Origin: Diadema setosum
Taxonomy: Eukaryota; Echinodermata; Echinoidea; Diadematoida; Diadematidae
NCBI GenBank assembly: GCA_033980235.1
Contig: CM067070.1
Coordinates: 31,454,594 to 31,518,593 of the forward strand
Direction of reading: 5' to 3'
Length of the DNA: 64,000 nt
This document shows, piece after piece, positions 22,737-35,344 of the stretch. A model generated the notes under the pieces. That model did no database searches. It was given only the letters and a program-made list of their open reading frames with translations, and was not told the DNA's origin. Each line of letters opens with the position of its first letter. The stretch's first letter is position 1. A program made the translations under genes and the position numbers.

Positions 22737-24054
22737 ATTGACATACATATTCAAAATGGCTGCTGGATCACCAGAAATTTGCAATTTGAGAGATTCTTTT
22801 TCTAGTACATGTATTGGTAATATCGAGCTGAATGAATTTATTCCACGTCTTTATGCAAGGATATAAAAGACTGTTTAATGGGAGATAATTTTTGAGTTTC
22901 TAGATAGTTTATATCCTTCACGAATGCGCAAATCAATGCAAATGCAAATGAAAAATTTACAAACAAATAGGCGAACATCTCTTTTGCACTAGAACCGTAA
23001 TTCCCATTATTTTTTCCACAGGAATCAGGCAAACTCAACACACAAATGTCTTTTTAAAAGATTTTATGTAAAGAAAAAGGAATCCCTCACGCTAAAGATA
23101 TGCATATATCTAATGTGTTTACTATTAATGTATGCAGATCAGAAACATGCTGTGCAGTTTCGCGCGTGTTGATACTGCAGTCATAAAACAACGCTAGGAC
23201 AGTGAAATGTGTAATTGTTATCTTTAACTTCATTTACATCATCTTTCTACTTCAATTGATCGACATCGTTTTTTGCTTATAATGTAATCATGAAAACAAT
23301 GAAGTCATTCCCATCTCTGCAATATAACAGGTTATATCAGTGACAGTCCGCAGGGATTTATATTCCCCTTGAGGCAATATCTTTCTCTCAGAAAGTTCCG
23401 TTGAGGGAAATATAAAATTTTTGGGAAAATATCAGGTGAGATGAAACTATATTAGATATAAAAAGCACTGTTTTTATATGGTATTATAATGATTTTTTTT
23501 TTTTTTACAATAAAATTCCGGCTAATGATAAATGAGGCACATGGTTCTTCAAGACCTATCAGGAAAAGGTTTGCAATTCGTCTGAATATTTGTTGATTCT
23601 TCTTTTTGAGTATTCAAAGAGAAAAGGGAGACTTGAAAAAAAAATGCTACCGCAATATTGTCAGAGTCGGCCTGACACAATTCAAATAGTTATCATGCTT
23701 GTGGAATAGGTACTAATATTCAATATTGTGGAATTGTTTGATCGGAACATGTATCGCAGAATTTTTTTAATGGCATTTTTCACTTTCTCTACATCAGCCT
23801 ATATACGCTCCGTTCATGAAATTGGGACTGAACTGGTAATTAGCTCTTGAAGAAACAAATATACTACACATTGGGCACTTTTGAAAAGTTTCTTTGAATA
23901 ACTTTTTTTTTTTTTTTTAAATCTGAGAGCTAGATTTTTGAAAGCACGTGAAAAATAAAGAGTGATCAACGTTTTTATTGACACGATGTTATAAACATTT
24001 TATGTGACTTTGCATCACAAATCCATCAAAAAGTCGCCAGACATGGATTGTTAG

Positions 24055-24484
24055 TTAACTCTTTATGTGCCATGGTGGAAACCCCCTGTGTGCCACGTTA
24101 TTCTGAGACACGAAGGTAGTCATGCTTTGAGAAAGAATTCTGTTTTTCCTATTTGTATAACTTCTACAAATTTCTGTTAAGATTGGCGTAATGGTAGGCA
24201 AAGTTAAAGAGGAATTCCAAGCTTTGTTTCGATATAAATTGTATGCCGACTCTATTTTCAATTTGTTCTTTTAATGACCAGTTGCTACATTACTGTAAAG
24301 GCATGACTTTTGCACATTAAACCGCGACAGAAACATAGAATGTACGAGTAAATCTAGTTGGGAACATCGCTTGATAGTCGATCACCACATAGAATACAAG
24401 CCGTATATGACAGGAACAAAAGCACGAGAAACGCTTTCATTGTGCCGCGGGATTAGCAGTAATAAGCGGCACATAAAGAGTTAA
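24055..24484. mobile_element. TTAA-bordered MITE with 17-bp perfect TIRs
   Basis: TTAACTCTTTATGTGCC at the left and GGCACATAAAGAGTTAA at the right, 430 bp overall. The paralogous position in unit 2 (near 33808) reads GTTAGTTTAGCG without the element, a natural empty site with a TTAA-like target. No coding capacity. Confidence 0.85.
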
Positions 24485-25350
24485 GGGCAGGTTACGAAAT
24501 GATGTTATTGTCGATTCCAATGGACTCTCCTAATCTATCTAAATATTTGAAATAAAGCACACACTCTGGAGAATATTGTGAACTGAGAAAGGAGGCCCAA
24601 AGTATAAGATCTATTCAAGCGCTTAATCTACTAATCCGTGGTAGCTGTGGGATAAATGGGACAAAAACAGGATAAAAAACACCATAGCAATGAATGGATT
24701 GTCAGACCATGGAATTAAAATTGAACCCATAAAGTACCCTATATTAACACATTCTGTCCATTACTAATACCAACTTTCAAACCAGCAGCATCCTTTTTCA
24801 AAGTTATTAGAGCTGAAAGGTGGTGAAGGGTGTGTAAAAGCTTTTTTAGGAATGCAAAGTGGCCTGTAAAGACCTTATACCTATTTACACTATTCTATAG
24901 AAAAATACTACGAAAAACTGCTAAAATCACAACTTCCCATTCATTTTATGATTCCATGCTTTGACATAATGTAGAGGAAGATTTTTTTTTTTTTTTTTCA
25001 GAAAACATGACAATCTCAAGATTGACTATATAGGTTGACCATTTTCACCTCCTTTGAGTCCTCACTTAAAATCAGGGCCCCGCGACTTTTTTTTTTTGGT
25101 TTTGTGATGCACGGTCACATAATTATTTTGTTCATTGTTTTCTGGAAGAAAGGAAAGGAAGAGCGAGAAGGAGATCACTGGTCACTGGGGTGAAAAGCTT
25201 TAATTGATTCTAGAATATGCAAAGCAATGAATATTGGAACTTCTTGAAAACTGTGGTCTGCTTGTGGTCTGCTCTCGTGACTTCTTGAACATGCAATATA
25301 TGACGGCATGAATTAAGTGAGTGCATGTGAATGCCTGTACAGCAAGGGCA

Positions 25351-25440
25351 TTATATAGCAAGAGAGTGTGATATATTTTATCTTATTTACTGACCTATGG
25401 TGACGTACAAGTGTATGTATTTTGCACGCATGCGCACGTG
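25351..25440 (-). promoter_or_regulatory. Conserved promoter module of GPCR gene 1
   Basis: Read on the minus strand: GTGCGCATGCGTGC (NRF1-like), CCATAGGTCAGTAAA, then a TATATAA box. Order and spacing match the modules of genes 2-5. The first exon that should follow has lost its 5' splice site in this copy, by comparison with 34515. Confidence 0.7.
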
Positions 25441-25967
25441 TTAGACACCGGTAATTTTGAGAAGATGAATTATGAAGTTGCGAATGTTTCAGAAGCCAAT
25501 ATGTATGCTTTTGAAATGTGAAAATCCGAGTGGAAACGTTGATACAAACACACTTCCGCAACCACCCCCCTCCCACACACACATACACACACATACTTTC
25601 AAAGTCATCCATGTTACTGTTTGGTAGTCATGGGAACCAATTAACCCACACACACAGTAGACATACATGAATACATGCAGAATATTGAATACACATAAGG
25701 GCCTACATAAATATTATTGTATTATACATATTATGCATACATACACGCATACAGTATAAACACAATATAATGTGCATTTTTTACATGTTTCATAAAGAAG
25801 CCCAGGAGCCTTGCAATATACATGGCGTAGGAATAAATGTGTATAAATCACTATATCTTATCTATAACTTGAAGAGTGGCCTCGAAGAGGCACATTACCA
25901 TGTAATGAATGAGACAATTTTAAACAGAGACTCGACGGCTGTAAATATCTGATGGACAAATAAAGGT

Positions 25968-26380
25968 TTAAAGGTCATGTTTACCTTTGAAACAGTGATT
26001 TAAAAATGTTCAAGATATCACATTAAACTGATGAATATGACAAGATATCACATTAAAATGATGAATTGTGTAGATCTGTTTTATCACAAAACATCGTAGA
26101 ATTTTCGCAATAAAGCCTAAAATATAAGGAGAGATCAGTATGTTTCTCATTAAACCATAACTGTAGACGGTTTAGTCTGAAAATATTTTTATTATGACTA
26201 TTGTTCACATTTTGTGTATTCAACAATATGGTCTACTTAACATCGATTATATGGGTTCAATTTTTTGCAGTTGTTGTTATACAGTCATGTTTATCCCAAA
26301 CTCACGTTTTAGAACTATTTAAAAACACTAATGCTGGATTTTTGTTTCATCTGCAAATGGTAATTAAATTATGCCTTTAA
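25968..26380. mobile_element. TTAA-bordered MITE family 'AGGTC', copy 2
   Basis: TTAAAGGTCATG ... ATGCCTTTAA, same interior as 20111-20478, with a short internal duplication (AAGATATCACATTAAA twice). It is missing from the paralogous site in unit 2 (near 35195), so it inserted after the flank duplication. Confidence 0.82.
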
Positions 26381-27437
26381 CCGGTGCCGGTATAACCCCA
26401 TCCACCTGCTTACTTTCTTGCATAAGGACGTTTACAGCGAACTTGGCAAATGCATGCCTCATTAAAACCCCTACGCCACAGACTACAATACACAGAAAGG
26501 TCTTCAGATGAAGCAGCCATATGCCGTCTGTGTAATCAATTTAATTAAGTTCAGTTCAATCCATGAACAATAATTCAATTCAATTCAATTTTTGTCATAA
26601 TTCTCATATCGGCTTACATTGGTTTGGCACAAATTATCCTACTCTGTCAATAGAAAATACTCATATGAATGCCCAATATACACATACAATACATTTTATG
26701 ATATTTGGTCAATATCGAAATTAGTAAGTTTTAATGAAATGCTATAAAATACTAAACATTGCTGATGAATCACTTTCACTTGTACAATCTAATAAGTGTA
26801 AAACACATATCTTAACTCTCTGGGTAGAATTTGTGTAAGGATTCTCTCTGTTTACAAGTTGCCAACAAGTTCACAAACGTTCTCAAATAACCTCTGTTGG
26901 GACATGCGGAAATCACAGCCGTAAACTCCCTGAATGGAGGGCATGGTTTGAGACTGTAACATTTCATCTTGGTAGGCACAAAGTTAGGCAGTCACTATTG
27001 TAAGGTTGGTCTTGATTACGTAATGATTTGTAGACATTGCAGATCAATTTTAGAAATATCTTTTTTTTTTTTGGAATAACATAGTAATTATAGCGAGCAA
27101 AAAGGCCTTCGTGACAACACAACATTAATGTTTCAAAGGTGAATATAATCATTGTAGCTTTAAAAATCTATACGATTTCATTATCAAGTCACAATAGATA
27201 GATCATGATGTTATATTGCAACTTCCTTTACAAGTAGTTCCTTTTATTTAGTATGAATTGAAGGGAACAAAATGACATCGCTATGGCTGCAAAGGGAAGT
27301 CTCTGCTGCAGTCAAGGTCCTTCTGACAGAAACCTGACGGAGAAAGCATTGAAGGGCGCTTCTATGTCATACCGCATCCAGACGCTGTTGTAAAGACACA
27401 CTGTATCAAAAGACATTTTCAGAGATCGATTGTAAGA

Positions 27438-27775
27438 TTAAAGGCATTGTATAGTTCCGGTTGAGATGGGGATTCAGGCTTTATTTCTTTTGTTTTTGCG
27501 AGATGATGAGAAACCATGCACCTATATGAAACATTTAAAAAAAAATTGACTATAAGAGGTCTTGGAAGTTTATTTATTGGTCTTGAACTCCCTGAGATTT
27601 CCAGAAAAAAATGGCCATAATAAAAAAGGGCCCTCACCTTTTATTACAACAATAATTGTTACAGTTTGACTTGGGATATCTCAGCAATTTTAAGACCCAT
27701 TTTATCAAATAAGCTTGTTATTTCTCTTAGAATTGTATATTCTTTCATATGTCAAATAATGATTTCTAATTATCT

Positions 27776-27806
<31 letters not shown>

Positions 27807-27850
27807 ACACACACACACACACAATAAAACCTGATTCCCCATCTCAACCA
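27438..27850. mobile_element. Fold-back MITE family 'GGTTGAG', copy 1 (right end clipped)
   Basis: Begins TTAAAGGCATTGTATAGTTC then GGTTGAGATGGGGATTC, and ends GATTCCCCATCTCAACC, its complement. The outermost right end is missing. A (CA)n tract (27774-27823) has grown inside. The paralogous copy is at 36648 with the same flank, so this insertion predates the unit duplication. Confidence 0.75.
27774..27823. repeat. (CA)n microsatellite
   Basis: CA tandem inside the MITE at 27438. Confidence 0.95.
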
Positions 27851-28200
27851 GATATTTATGAAGTATTTACAAACAAAAACACAAGTTTTCTAATACTACA
27901 GTGATTTTATGTGCTGCCAACAAGGATATGTATGACACAATGCAAGTTTTCAATGAAAACAGGCAAATACAACAGTCTTCGTCTGCTGTCGTTGATTGGT
28001 TTTCAATCAAAAACTGCAGTAACAAGCTAACTATTGTTGTACAAGAGTGTATACTCAATTGTTTGCATTTTTTGGCATAATCAATTTGAAATATTCCAGA
28101 TGTCCAGTTGCACAATGTTGATACCTGTTCAGTACCTACATCTGATGTCCAAAGAACTTAACTTATAGAAATGCCGGTATTTACTTCCTGATGGACAATG

Positions 28201-28449
28201 TGAAGGGTTTGTTTGCAGAAACCGATAAGTCCATTTTTGAAGATTTTGAAGTACGATCTCTGTCATAAAGTACAAAATAATACCTTTTAAATGACATATT
28301 GGTCACTACATATAATGGTATATTTTTGAAGTTATGGTCAAAAGAAGCAAAAAATTTCTTATTGTTCTCTTTATTTTTCTTGACCTTTAATCGCAAATAT
28401 CTCCATTTGGCAAATATGGACTTATCGGTTTTTGCAAACAAACTCTTCA
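28201..28449 (-). mobile_element. Fold-back MITE 'FB33', copy 2
   Basis: Same 33-bp terminal inverted repeats and interior as 11854-12100, in opposite orientation. One end has GAAGGG instead of GAAGAG. The internal frame is open through the element on the minus strand. Confidence 0.85.
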
Positions 28450-28755
28450 TGTATACATTAAATTGTAAAACACTAGTCCTGGACTGTAACTGCTACTCCT
28501 TGTTTTCCAGGACCTGTGATTTCCTATTTCAATGTTTGAACCATTTCTGGTGCCACAAACTAAATCACTAGCTCTTAATACAGTTAATGTCTTGCGTCAA
28601 ACGTTGAAACATTTTTCAGAAAGCCGAAAGAAAAAAAAAATAATTTTGACGTTTTCGAGTTTGACATCTAAACTTTCTGTGATAGAAGAGTGGAAACGAT
28701 TATGTAAGCAATTGAATTTTAGAGTAAAGCTAAAATAACGTTGAAGGTTATGACT

Positions 28756-29146
28756 TTAAAGGAACTGTACAGTACTGGTTGAGGTGGGGATTCATGTTTT
28801 AGTGAACATTCGAAAGTGAGATAATGAAAAGCCTCTTATGAAATATGAAAGAGCATGCAATTTTAAGAAGGATTTAACGTTTATTTGATGAAAATTGGTT
28901 TTCAAATGGCTGAGATATCCAAAAAAGTGTGAATAATAAAAGGCAACATGCCACAACTTTAGGATCTCTTTGTTTCACCTTGTTTTTGGATATCTCAGCC
29001 ATTTCAAGACCGATTTTCATCGAATAAACTTTTGACACCCCTTAGAACTGCATGCTCTTTGACATCTCCTCGAGTGGTTTCTGAATATCTCGCAAAACGT
29101 TAAAAGCTAAATCCTCACCTCGACCAGAACTGTACACACCCTTTAA
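28756..29146. mobile_element. Fold-back MITE family 'GGTTGAG', copy 2 (complete)
   Basis: TTAAAGGAACTGTACAG ... GGTTGAGGTGGGGATTC at the left; ATCCTCACCTCGACC ... AACTGTACACACCCTTTAA at the right. Symmetrical internal words (GATATCTCAGCCATTT and its complement) show that the arms pair along most of their length. Confidence 0.85.
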
Positions 29147-29495
29147 AATGACGTTTAACGTCAAAGGCCCATTTCTAAGATTAGTAGACCATTGTATTGT
29201 GGATAGGAGAAGACTTTTTTGAAACCAGATGTATGCAAGTGAGAAACACAGTGATTCTCCGTAGTACATTGTCAAGACTTCACACGTACTGTAAATGTGG
29301 ACGGGAAATCTGCAACACACCACAAGACAGTGATCGTAATAAACCCTTTACTCTAAAACATCTAAACATGATAAAATTGACTGCAACCGACTGTTTTTCA
29401 GGTACTCGTTGAGTGAGTTATCATGTATCTCTGTGAGGTGACGCATTATTTTGGTTTTCTTTCTTTATTAGCAGAGTGAACCATTAGTCGATAGC

Positions 29496-30679
29496 TATTA
29501 AAGAGCATAAACGGTTAACAATGACTACTTCTACTTTACGGTGCGGAAGTTGCGTCAAACTTCTTTAGATTATACATTATTTTCTAAAGCGTGATTCCAA
29601 TGTTATCATTTTCATCATTGCCATCATCATTATCACCATTACGAGAAGACTTCACAAACGAAAAAGAAAAGAGGATAACGTTGAGAACAGTAGGGAACAA
29701 TTTCATCAACGCTTTTTTTTTCTATTTATGGGAAGAAATGCTCCAGAATTAAGAAAGCATGATAACAAACGAACAGCAGCATACACCTGACACTCCCACT
29801 GATTGCCAAAGCTGGTGTTGATCAAGGAGGCAACAACAAAGTATGTCAATTAGCTTTAGGGTACTCAGTAACTGAGTTGATGATGTCACAACTTGCCATG
29901 TAGTTTGTACATGTGATTTTAAAATCTGTTTATTCTTTGTTCAAATGCATAATGCCCTTTAGTCTCAAATCATGTCTGACCCATCATCATTCTCAAGTTA
30001 CTTAGCCAGGATGTTTTCCACTTTTGAGTATTCATCAGTAGGCATTTTGAATACGATTCACCACAAGCAAGGCACATCAACTAAAGTTTGAGAGTTTATT
30101 GTGTTTGTGAAGAAATACTTATAAACACCTTTCGCTTTACCTTGAAAGAAACATAGGAAACAGCAACAATGGGACTATATGGACGTTCCACGAACGAACA
30201 AATTATATTACTTCCCGTGTCCAAACAGTTACCATGCAGTACCTTTTCACATGTCACATTATATGTCACAATAAATCAATTAAATAGCCGTTATGATCAA
30301 TGTGGAAATGTTTTTACACATAGGGAACTTTGAACACATGATTGCCTTTTTGACTTGATTCATAAGGCAACGACCTGCCATGAGCTTACGTTGAGAGTTT
30401 GAACAAGGACAGAATACAGATGGCTACTGTAAGGCCCCCTGGGGCAGAGTTATTTACACGATAGATTTGTCATATCTACAAGGCTCTCTGTCGCTACGTT
30501 GTAACCGTTCGACATATGTATTCCTTTAACGACTCCAACAGATGATCGCTTTGAAAACACTATTGATTAATGATGCTAAATTTGTGCAAACTGTTTTTTT
30601 TTTCTCAACTAAATCCATTTCAGGAACCCCCCCCCCCCCGATATTTGTTCAATTCGACATGACATCTGCCACAATCCTT
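29496..30679. other. 3' flank of GPCR gene 2 (duplicate of 36955-38050)
   Basis: Non-coding, colinear with the 3' flank of gene 3. Shared landmarks: TTACGGTGCG.AAGTTGCGTCAAA, AAGTATGTCAATTAGCTTTA, GCAGAGTTATTTA. No gene. Confidence 0.75.
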
Positions 30680-31930
30680 CTACGCAGTCTGAAAAAAAGA
30701 TTGATCGTTTTTATCAAATTTCGAGTTAGATTCATTTACAGCAGGTTGATCAAACAGGGCATTTTCGTCGCTTTCACGGCGTTTGAAGATATCTCGGATG
30801 GCAGAACGAAACTTAGGGTATTGGGCTGTGTAGATGAAAGGGTTTGCACAGGAATTTGTGAATGTTACGAAAGTCAACATGTGGAATAGCGGACTGAATA
30901 AGTGACTGCCAAGATTGTCCGTCATAACTAGAATGAGTACGTATGTTTCGTTTGGGCCCACTGTGAGGATGTAAATGATGACTACAATGAGCGTCAATTT
31001 GACGACACGATTACGCGCTGTGACGTGAAACGAAGGCGACGCGCCGTCCTTTGCGAAGCGCGCACCGCGCATAGCACGTGACTGCCGATTGAGCGATAGT
31101 ACCGTGGCAGCCTGAGTTATTATCATGGTCATTGAAGGCACACCGACGCGTAACATGAACAGAAAAATTGCGGTTATTTTCTTTTCAGTGGTGTTTTTAA
31201 TGTTGCAGCAGGCGTTGTCGACGACTTGCAAAGTGAGAAACTGGAAACAAGACGGGATGCACAAAATCCAGACAATAGTGAGGTAAATGAAGACGCGCTT
31301 TCGTGTCACAAGCCGATGAAAACGGAGTGGGAAGGTAACAGCTAAGAAACGCACAACAGACATTCCTGTTAACGTGTATACAGATGCGTTAATACACATC
31401 CACAGAAGGTAGCGAGAGTAGACTACCACGCAGTAGACTTTACCAAGCGTTGTCTTTGGTACAGATACGGCCACGGGTAGTGGGATGATATAGATTGAGG
31501 TCAGAAAGTCGGCCACTGCGAGTGCTCCGATGAATATGTCCGTACATTGCTGGGCAGCCTTTCGTTTGAACAGAGCCAACATGACGAGTAAGTTGCCGAC
31601 AAGACCTACACTGGCAAAGACTACCTGAAGAATATTAGACCAAGACCAACTGAAGACCCAAACCCAAGACAGGCCATGTCTCTGCCCCGTTGAAAGACTC
31701 CCGTTGGAGATTTCTGCAAAATTCTCGTAACTCTCTGAGAGCCAGTCCTCCCAAAGAAAGTCATCGGTTGGAGTCAAACTTTCTCTCTCATCGGAGGTGA
31801 TGAAATACTCGCTTGCATCGGGTGTCATCGAGAAATTCAGTGACATAGCTTCCTTCTGTGCTTGGCTAAATGTATTAGACATCATTTCCCCAATGGTGAT
31901 TAGTAGGATGATGTGATTTGATCTTGTCAT
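30680..31930 (-). CDS. Class A (rhodopsin-like) GPCR, cluster gene 2
   Basis: 416 aa from the ATG at 31930 (MTRSNHIILL), intact. The frame is open further upstream, but that part crosses a 3' splice site (gatttcccag|tctag, exon start about 31975) and a MITE, so it is not coding. Layout as gene 1: signal-peptide-like start, glycosylated ectodomain, SWVWVFSWSWSN lead-in, VGNLLV, LAVAD, SVVRF in place of DRY, TVGPNE in TM6, NPFIY in TM7, tail ending NDQSFFQTA. From TM4 to ICL3 it is nearly identical to gene 1, while TM2-TM3 (GKVYCVVVYSRYLLWMC) matches gene 4, suggesting gene conversion. Confidence 0.93.
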   Translation of the reverse strand: MTRSNHIILLITIGEMMSNTFSQAQKEAMSLNFSMTPDASEYFITSDERESLTPTDDFLWEDWLSESYENFAEISNGSLSTGQRHGLSWVWVFSWSWSNILQVVFASVGLVGNLLVMLALFKRKAAQQCTDIFIGALAVADFLTSIYIIPLPVAVSVPKTTLGKVYCVVVYSRYLLWMCINASVYTLTGMSVVRFLAVTFPLRFHRLVTRKRVFIYLTIVWILCIPSCFQFLTLQVVDNACCNIKNTTEKKITAIFLFMLRVGVPSMTMIITQAATVLSLNRQSRAMRGARFAKDGASPSFHVTARNRVVKLTLIVVIIYILTVGPNETYVLILVMTDNLGSHLFSPLFHMLTFVTFTNSCANPFIYTAQYPKFRSAIRDIFKRRESDENALFDQPAVNESNSKFDKNDQSFFQTA

Positions 31931-32440
31931 TTTGAAATTGATGCGTGTCCAACCGCCCAGCCAATGTGTTCTAGACTGGGAAATCAAGTCATAGCCGTGA
32001 AAAGAATGAAGGCCATTTAATGGATTTAATAAAAAAAGAATGGTATTGTATTGTTGGACATTAGAATTTTTCTCCTTTTTTTTTGTTGACATACTAAGAA
32101 ACCACCTATGAAATAGTACAAAGGATACCATTCTATGAGGAATTCAAAAGTTTATTTGATGAAAATTGGTTATGGAATGGATGAGGCACCCCAAAACAGA
32201 GCGATCGTAATACAAAATGTGGGACCTTAATAAAAGGTGGGTCGCACCTTCTGTTGGGATCGCTTTTTAGAGGGATATCACAGCCATTTCAAAAGCAAAT
32301 TTCATTCATCTTAAAATTACATGCTTTTTGATATTTCATAAGAGGTTTCTCATTATCTCACCAAAAATATTAGAAACATGAAGTTAAGTCTCAACCGAAA
32401 CTGTACGATCCCTTTAACTAAATTGAGTATGATGAATGTG
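31931..32440. other. 5' flank of GPCR gene 2 with acceptor and MITE
   Basis: Contains the conserved 3' splice site near 31975 and a 'GGTTGAG' family MITE (about 32020-32417). Confidence 0.65.
32020..32417. mobile_element. Fold-back MITE family 'GGTTGAG', copy 3
   Basis: The right end CTCAACCGAAACTGTACGATCCCTTTAA matches copies 2 and 5. The left end is degraded (GGTATTGTATTGTTGG). The interior shares GAGGAATTCAAAAGTTTATTTGATGAAAA with the copy at 54628. It lies just upstream of the gene 2 acceptor. Confidence 0.7.
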
Positions 32441-34514
32441 AAAGATTCAAAATGGCTGCTGTATCACCACTTTGATAGATACGTTTTCTAGCACACGTAT
32501 CGGTTGCTATTGTCAAGCTGAATAGATTAATTCTAGGTATTCGTGCAAGGACAGGAAAGATTTTAATGGACAATAATTTCTGGGTTTCTATGTAAGTTTA
32601 GAGAACTCATGAATACGCAAATCAATGGACATGCATATGAAAAATATGCAAATAAATAGGCCTATAATCAGCACTGGAAGCCTAATTTTCCCCAACGAAT
32701 CAGGCAGACTCAACACACAAATGTCTTATTTTATTTTCGTATGAGACGTTTGAGAGAAATAGACAATCCCTTGGAGTTAAAATATGCATATATCTAATAT
32801 ATTTATCTAATATGTGCGTGGGTCGGAAACATGCTGTTCAGTTTCATGTGTGTATCTTTCCATTTCAATTCATATAATACGCATCAGTTTGTTGCTCATA
32901 ATGTAATCATGTAGATTATGCAGTAAGTATTGAAGCTCGCAGCGTCAGGAAATATAATTCAAGGTTTTTAACAGCTGTCAACAGGGTAAGAACAAGATTT
33001 ATACCGTATATTGCCTTTTCTATCGTTGCAAAGTAGCACGTGACATCCCTCATTGAGTTATAATCCCCTTGAGACAACATTTCTCTCAGAAAGCAGCCTT
33101 AAGAGAAATATAAAATTTGAAGGAAAATATCGGTACAGATGAAACACTTAGTGTTATATTACCACAAAAACACACTACTTGTATATGATAAACCATGCAA
33201 GATGTAAAAAGTTGGCTACTTATAACGAGGAAGGAGAAGCATGGTTCTTTGAGACCTATCAGGGAAAGCTTTGCAATAATTCGTTTGTTCGTCTTTATGA
33301 CTTTTCAAAAGAGAAAAGGGACACTTGAAAAAAAAAAATGTTACCGCAATATTCTCAAAGGCGACCTGACACAATTCAAATAATTATTCTGCTTGTGGAA
33401 TAGGTACTAATATTGCGGAACTGTTTGATCGGAACATGTATCGCAGAATATTTTTAATGTCATTTCTCACTTTCTCTACATCTGCCTATACGCTCCGTCC
33501 CTGAAGTAATAGAAACCTCTTCCTTTTTGGGGTATTCCTCTCATCAAGAGTGTAATTCAACTGGTACATTTCCTGTATTAAATTGACTGAATTGGTAATT
33601 AGCTCTTGAAGAAACAAACGTAGTACACATTGGACACGTTTGAAAAGTTTCCTTGAATTTGGTTTTATAATCCGAGAGCTGGATTTTCGAAGGCACGTGA
33701 AAAATAAAGAGTGATTAAAGTTTTTATTGACACGATGCTACATACAATATTATGCGACTCTGCATCACAAATCCAACAAAAAGTCGCCAGACATTGAGTG
33801 TTAGTTTAGCGCAAATTACGCAATGATGTATAACTCGATTCTAAATATCTGAAATAAAGTAGACACTCTGTAGAATTTTGAACTGGGAAAGGAGGCCCCA
33901 AAGTATAAGGCCTAATCAAGCGCTTAATCTACCAAGCCGTTGTAGCTGTGCGATAAATGGGACAAAAAAAAAAGGTTAAAATAACACCGTAGCACCACCA
34001 ATCAAGGGATTATCAGACCATTGATTTAAAGTTGAATCTATAAAGTACGCTCTATTAACACATTCTGTCCATTACCAATAACAACTTTTAAAGCAGCAGC
34101 ATCCTTTTTGATAGTTACTATAGAGTTTTTTTTTTTTTAGGTATGCGAAGTTGCCTGTAAAGACCTTATGCCTATTTACACTATTCTGCAGAAAAATACT
34201 ACGAAAAATTCCTAGAAACACAACTTCCCATTCCTTTTATGATTCCATACTTTGACATAATGTAGACGAAAAATTAATCCTTCAGAAAACGTGACAATCT
34301 CAAGATTTAAGTTGACCATTTTCACCTATTTTGAGTTCTCACGTAAAATCAGGGCGCGCGACTTTTGTTGGTTTTGTGATGCACGGACACACAATTATTT
34401 TGTTCATTGTCTTCTGGAAGAAAGAAAAGGAAGAAGGAGAAGGAGAGCACTGGCGTGAAAGCTTTAATGGATTCTAGAATATGCAAGCAATGAATATTGG
34501 AACGGCATATTTAC

Positions 34515-34624
34515 CTTACTTGTGGAAACCGTGGGTCAACGCAAGACTTCTTACTTGTGGTCTGCTCTCGTCACTTCTTGAACATGCGATAATGATTACG
34601 ACGGCGTGAATTACGAGAGTGCAT
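34515..34624 (-). other. Predicted non-coding first exon of GPCR gene 2
   Basis: Starts about 30 bases after the TATA box and ends at a 5' splice site AAG|GTAAAT. Its end carries GTTGACCCACGGTTT, similar to the ends of the first exons of genes 4 and 5. The first base is an estimate. Confidence 0.5.
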
Positions 34625-34648
34625 GAGAATGCCTATACAGCAAGGGCA

Positions 34649-34712
34649 TTATATAGCAAGGGAGTGAGATATTAGACCTATGGGTGATGATATGTATTTT
34701 GCACGCATGCGC
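34649..34712 (-). promoter_or_regulatory. Conserved promoter module of GPCR gene 2
   Basis: Minus strand: GCGCATGCGTGC, a shortened CCCATAGGTC block, then CTATATAA. The AGTAAA half of the middle block is missing here, compared with genes 1, 4 and 5. Confidence 0.65.
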
Positions 34713-34851
34713 TTTTATTAGACAATTTACATCGATAATTTTGAGAAGATATGAAGTTGCAGATGTTTCAAAAGCCAGTATGCATGCTTTTAAAACATGA
34801 AAATCCGAGGGGAAACGTTGACACAAAGATACATCCTCTCTCATAGCACAG

Positions 34852-34904
34852 TCACACACACGCAGACACACACACACACACACACACTCACTCACACACA
34901 CACA

Positions 34905-34942
<38 letters not shown>

Positions 34943-34975
34943 TGCACACATACACACATACACACATACACTGTG
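34852..34975. repeat. (CA)n microsatellite, interrupted
   Basis: Long CA tract with TCA and TACA interruptions. The equivalent unit 1 position (about 25566) has a much shorter CA tract, so it expanded after duplication. Confidence 0.95.
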
Positions 34976-35344
34976 CATTTATTGCATATTTCATATACGG
35001 TCCAAAAGCCTTACAATTTAGCGCACAGGGGTATAAACGTGAATATAAATCACAATAACTTATATGTCAATAACTTAGGCCTATTGAACAGGACTGGTGA
35101 GCTTCAGGAAACACATTCATGTAACGGATGGCACAATCTTAAAATATATATATATATCTCGACGGCTGTGAAATGTGTGATGAACAATAAAGGTTCATCG
35201 GTATGGGTAAGAAATCCTCCCACCTGCAACTTTTTTTTTTTCTGCATAAGAACGTTACCTGCGAGTTTATGTCTCAAAACCCATACGCCAGAGACTACAA
35301 TACACAGAACGGTCTTCTGATGAAGAATCGTATGCCGTCTTTGT

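Larger units (their letters stand above)
19622..22744. other. 5' flank of GPCR gene 1, largely transposon-filled
   Basis: Contains the splice acceptor, a TTCGTTATTCCGAA-type repeat (19937-20738) interrupted by another MITE (20111-20478), and a 1.87-kb THAP-containing DNA transposon (20866-22736). The next conserved flank sequence resumes at about 22745. Confidence 0.7.
22745..29495. other. Duplicated flank of GPCR genes, unit 1
   Basis: Shares long colinear similarity with 32441-36955 (unit 2). Shared landmarks include TTCAAAATGGCTGCTG, GTTTTTATTGACACGATG, AAAAGTCGCCAGACAT, ATCAAGCGCTTAAT and AACACATTCTGTCCATTAC, then the promoter module and CACTTTATG/ACTGTATC-type words. No coding gene. Unit 1 carries MITEs that are absent in unit 2 (24055, 25968) and lacks the first-exon donor. 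Confidence 0.8.

Noticed and set aside
31931..32131. 67-codon N-terminal extension of GPCR gene 2
   Set aside because: Crosses a conserved splice acceptor and enters a MITE; not present in the paralogues.
34611..34994. 127-codon minus frame of Cys/Val repeats
   Set aside because: CA/TG microsatellite plus the promoter and first exon region of GPCR gene 2.
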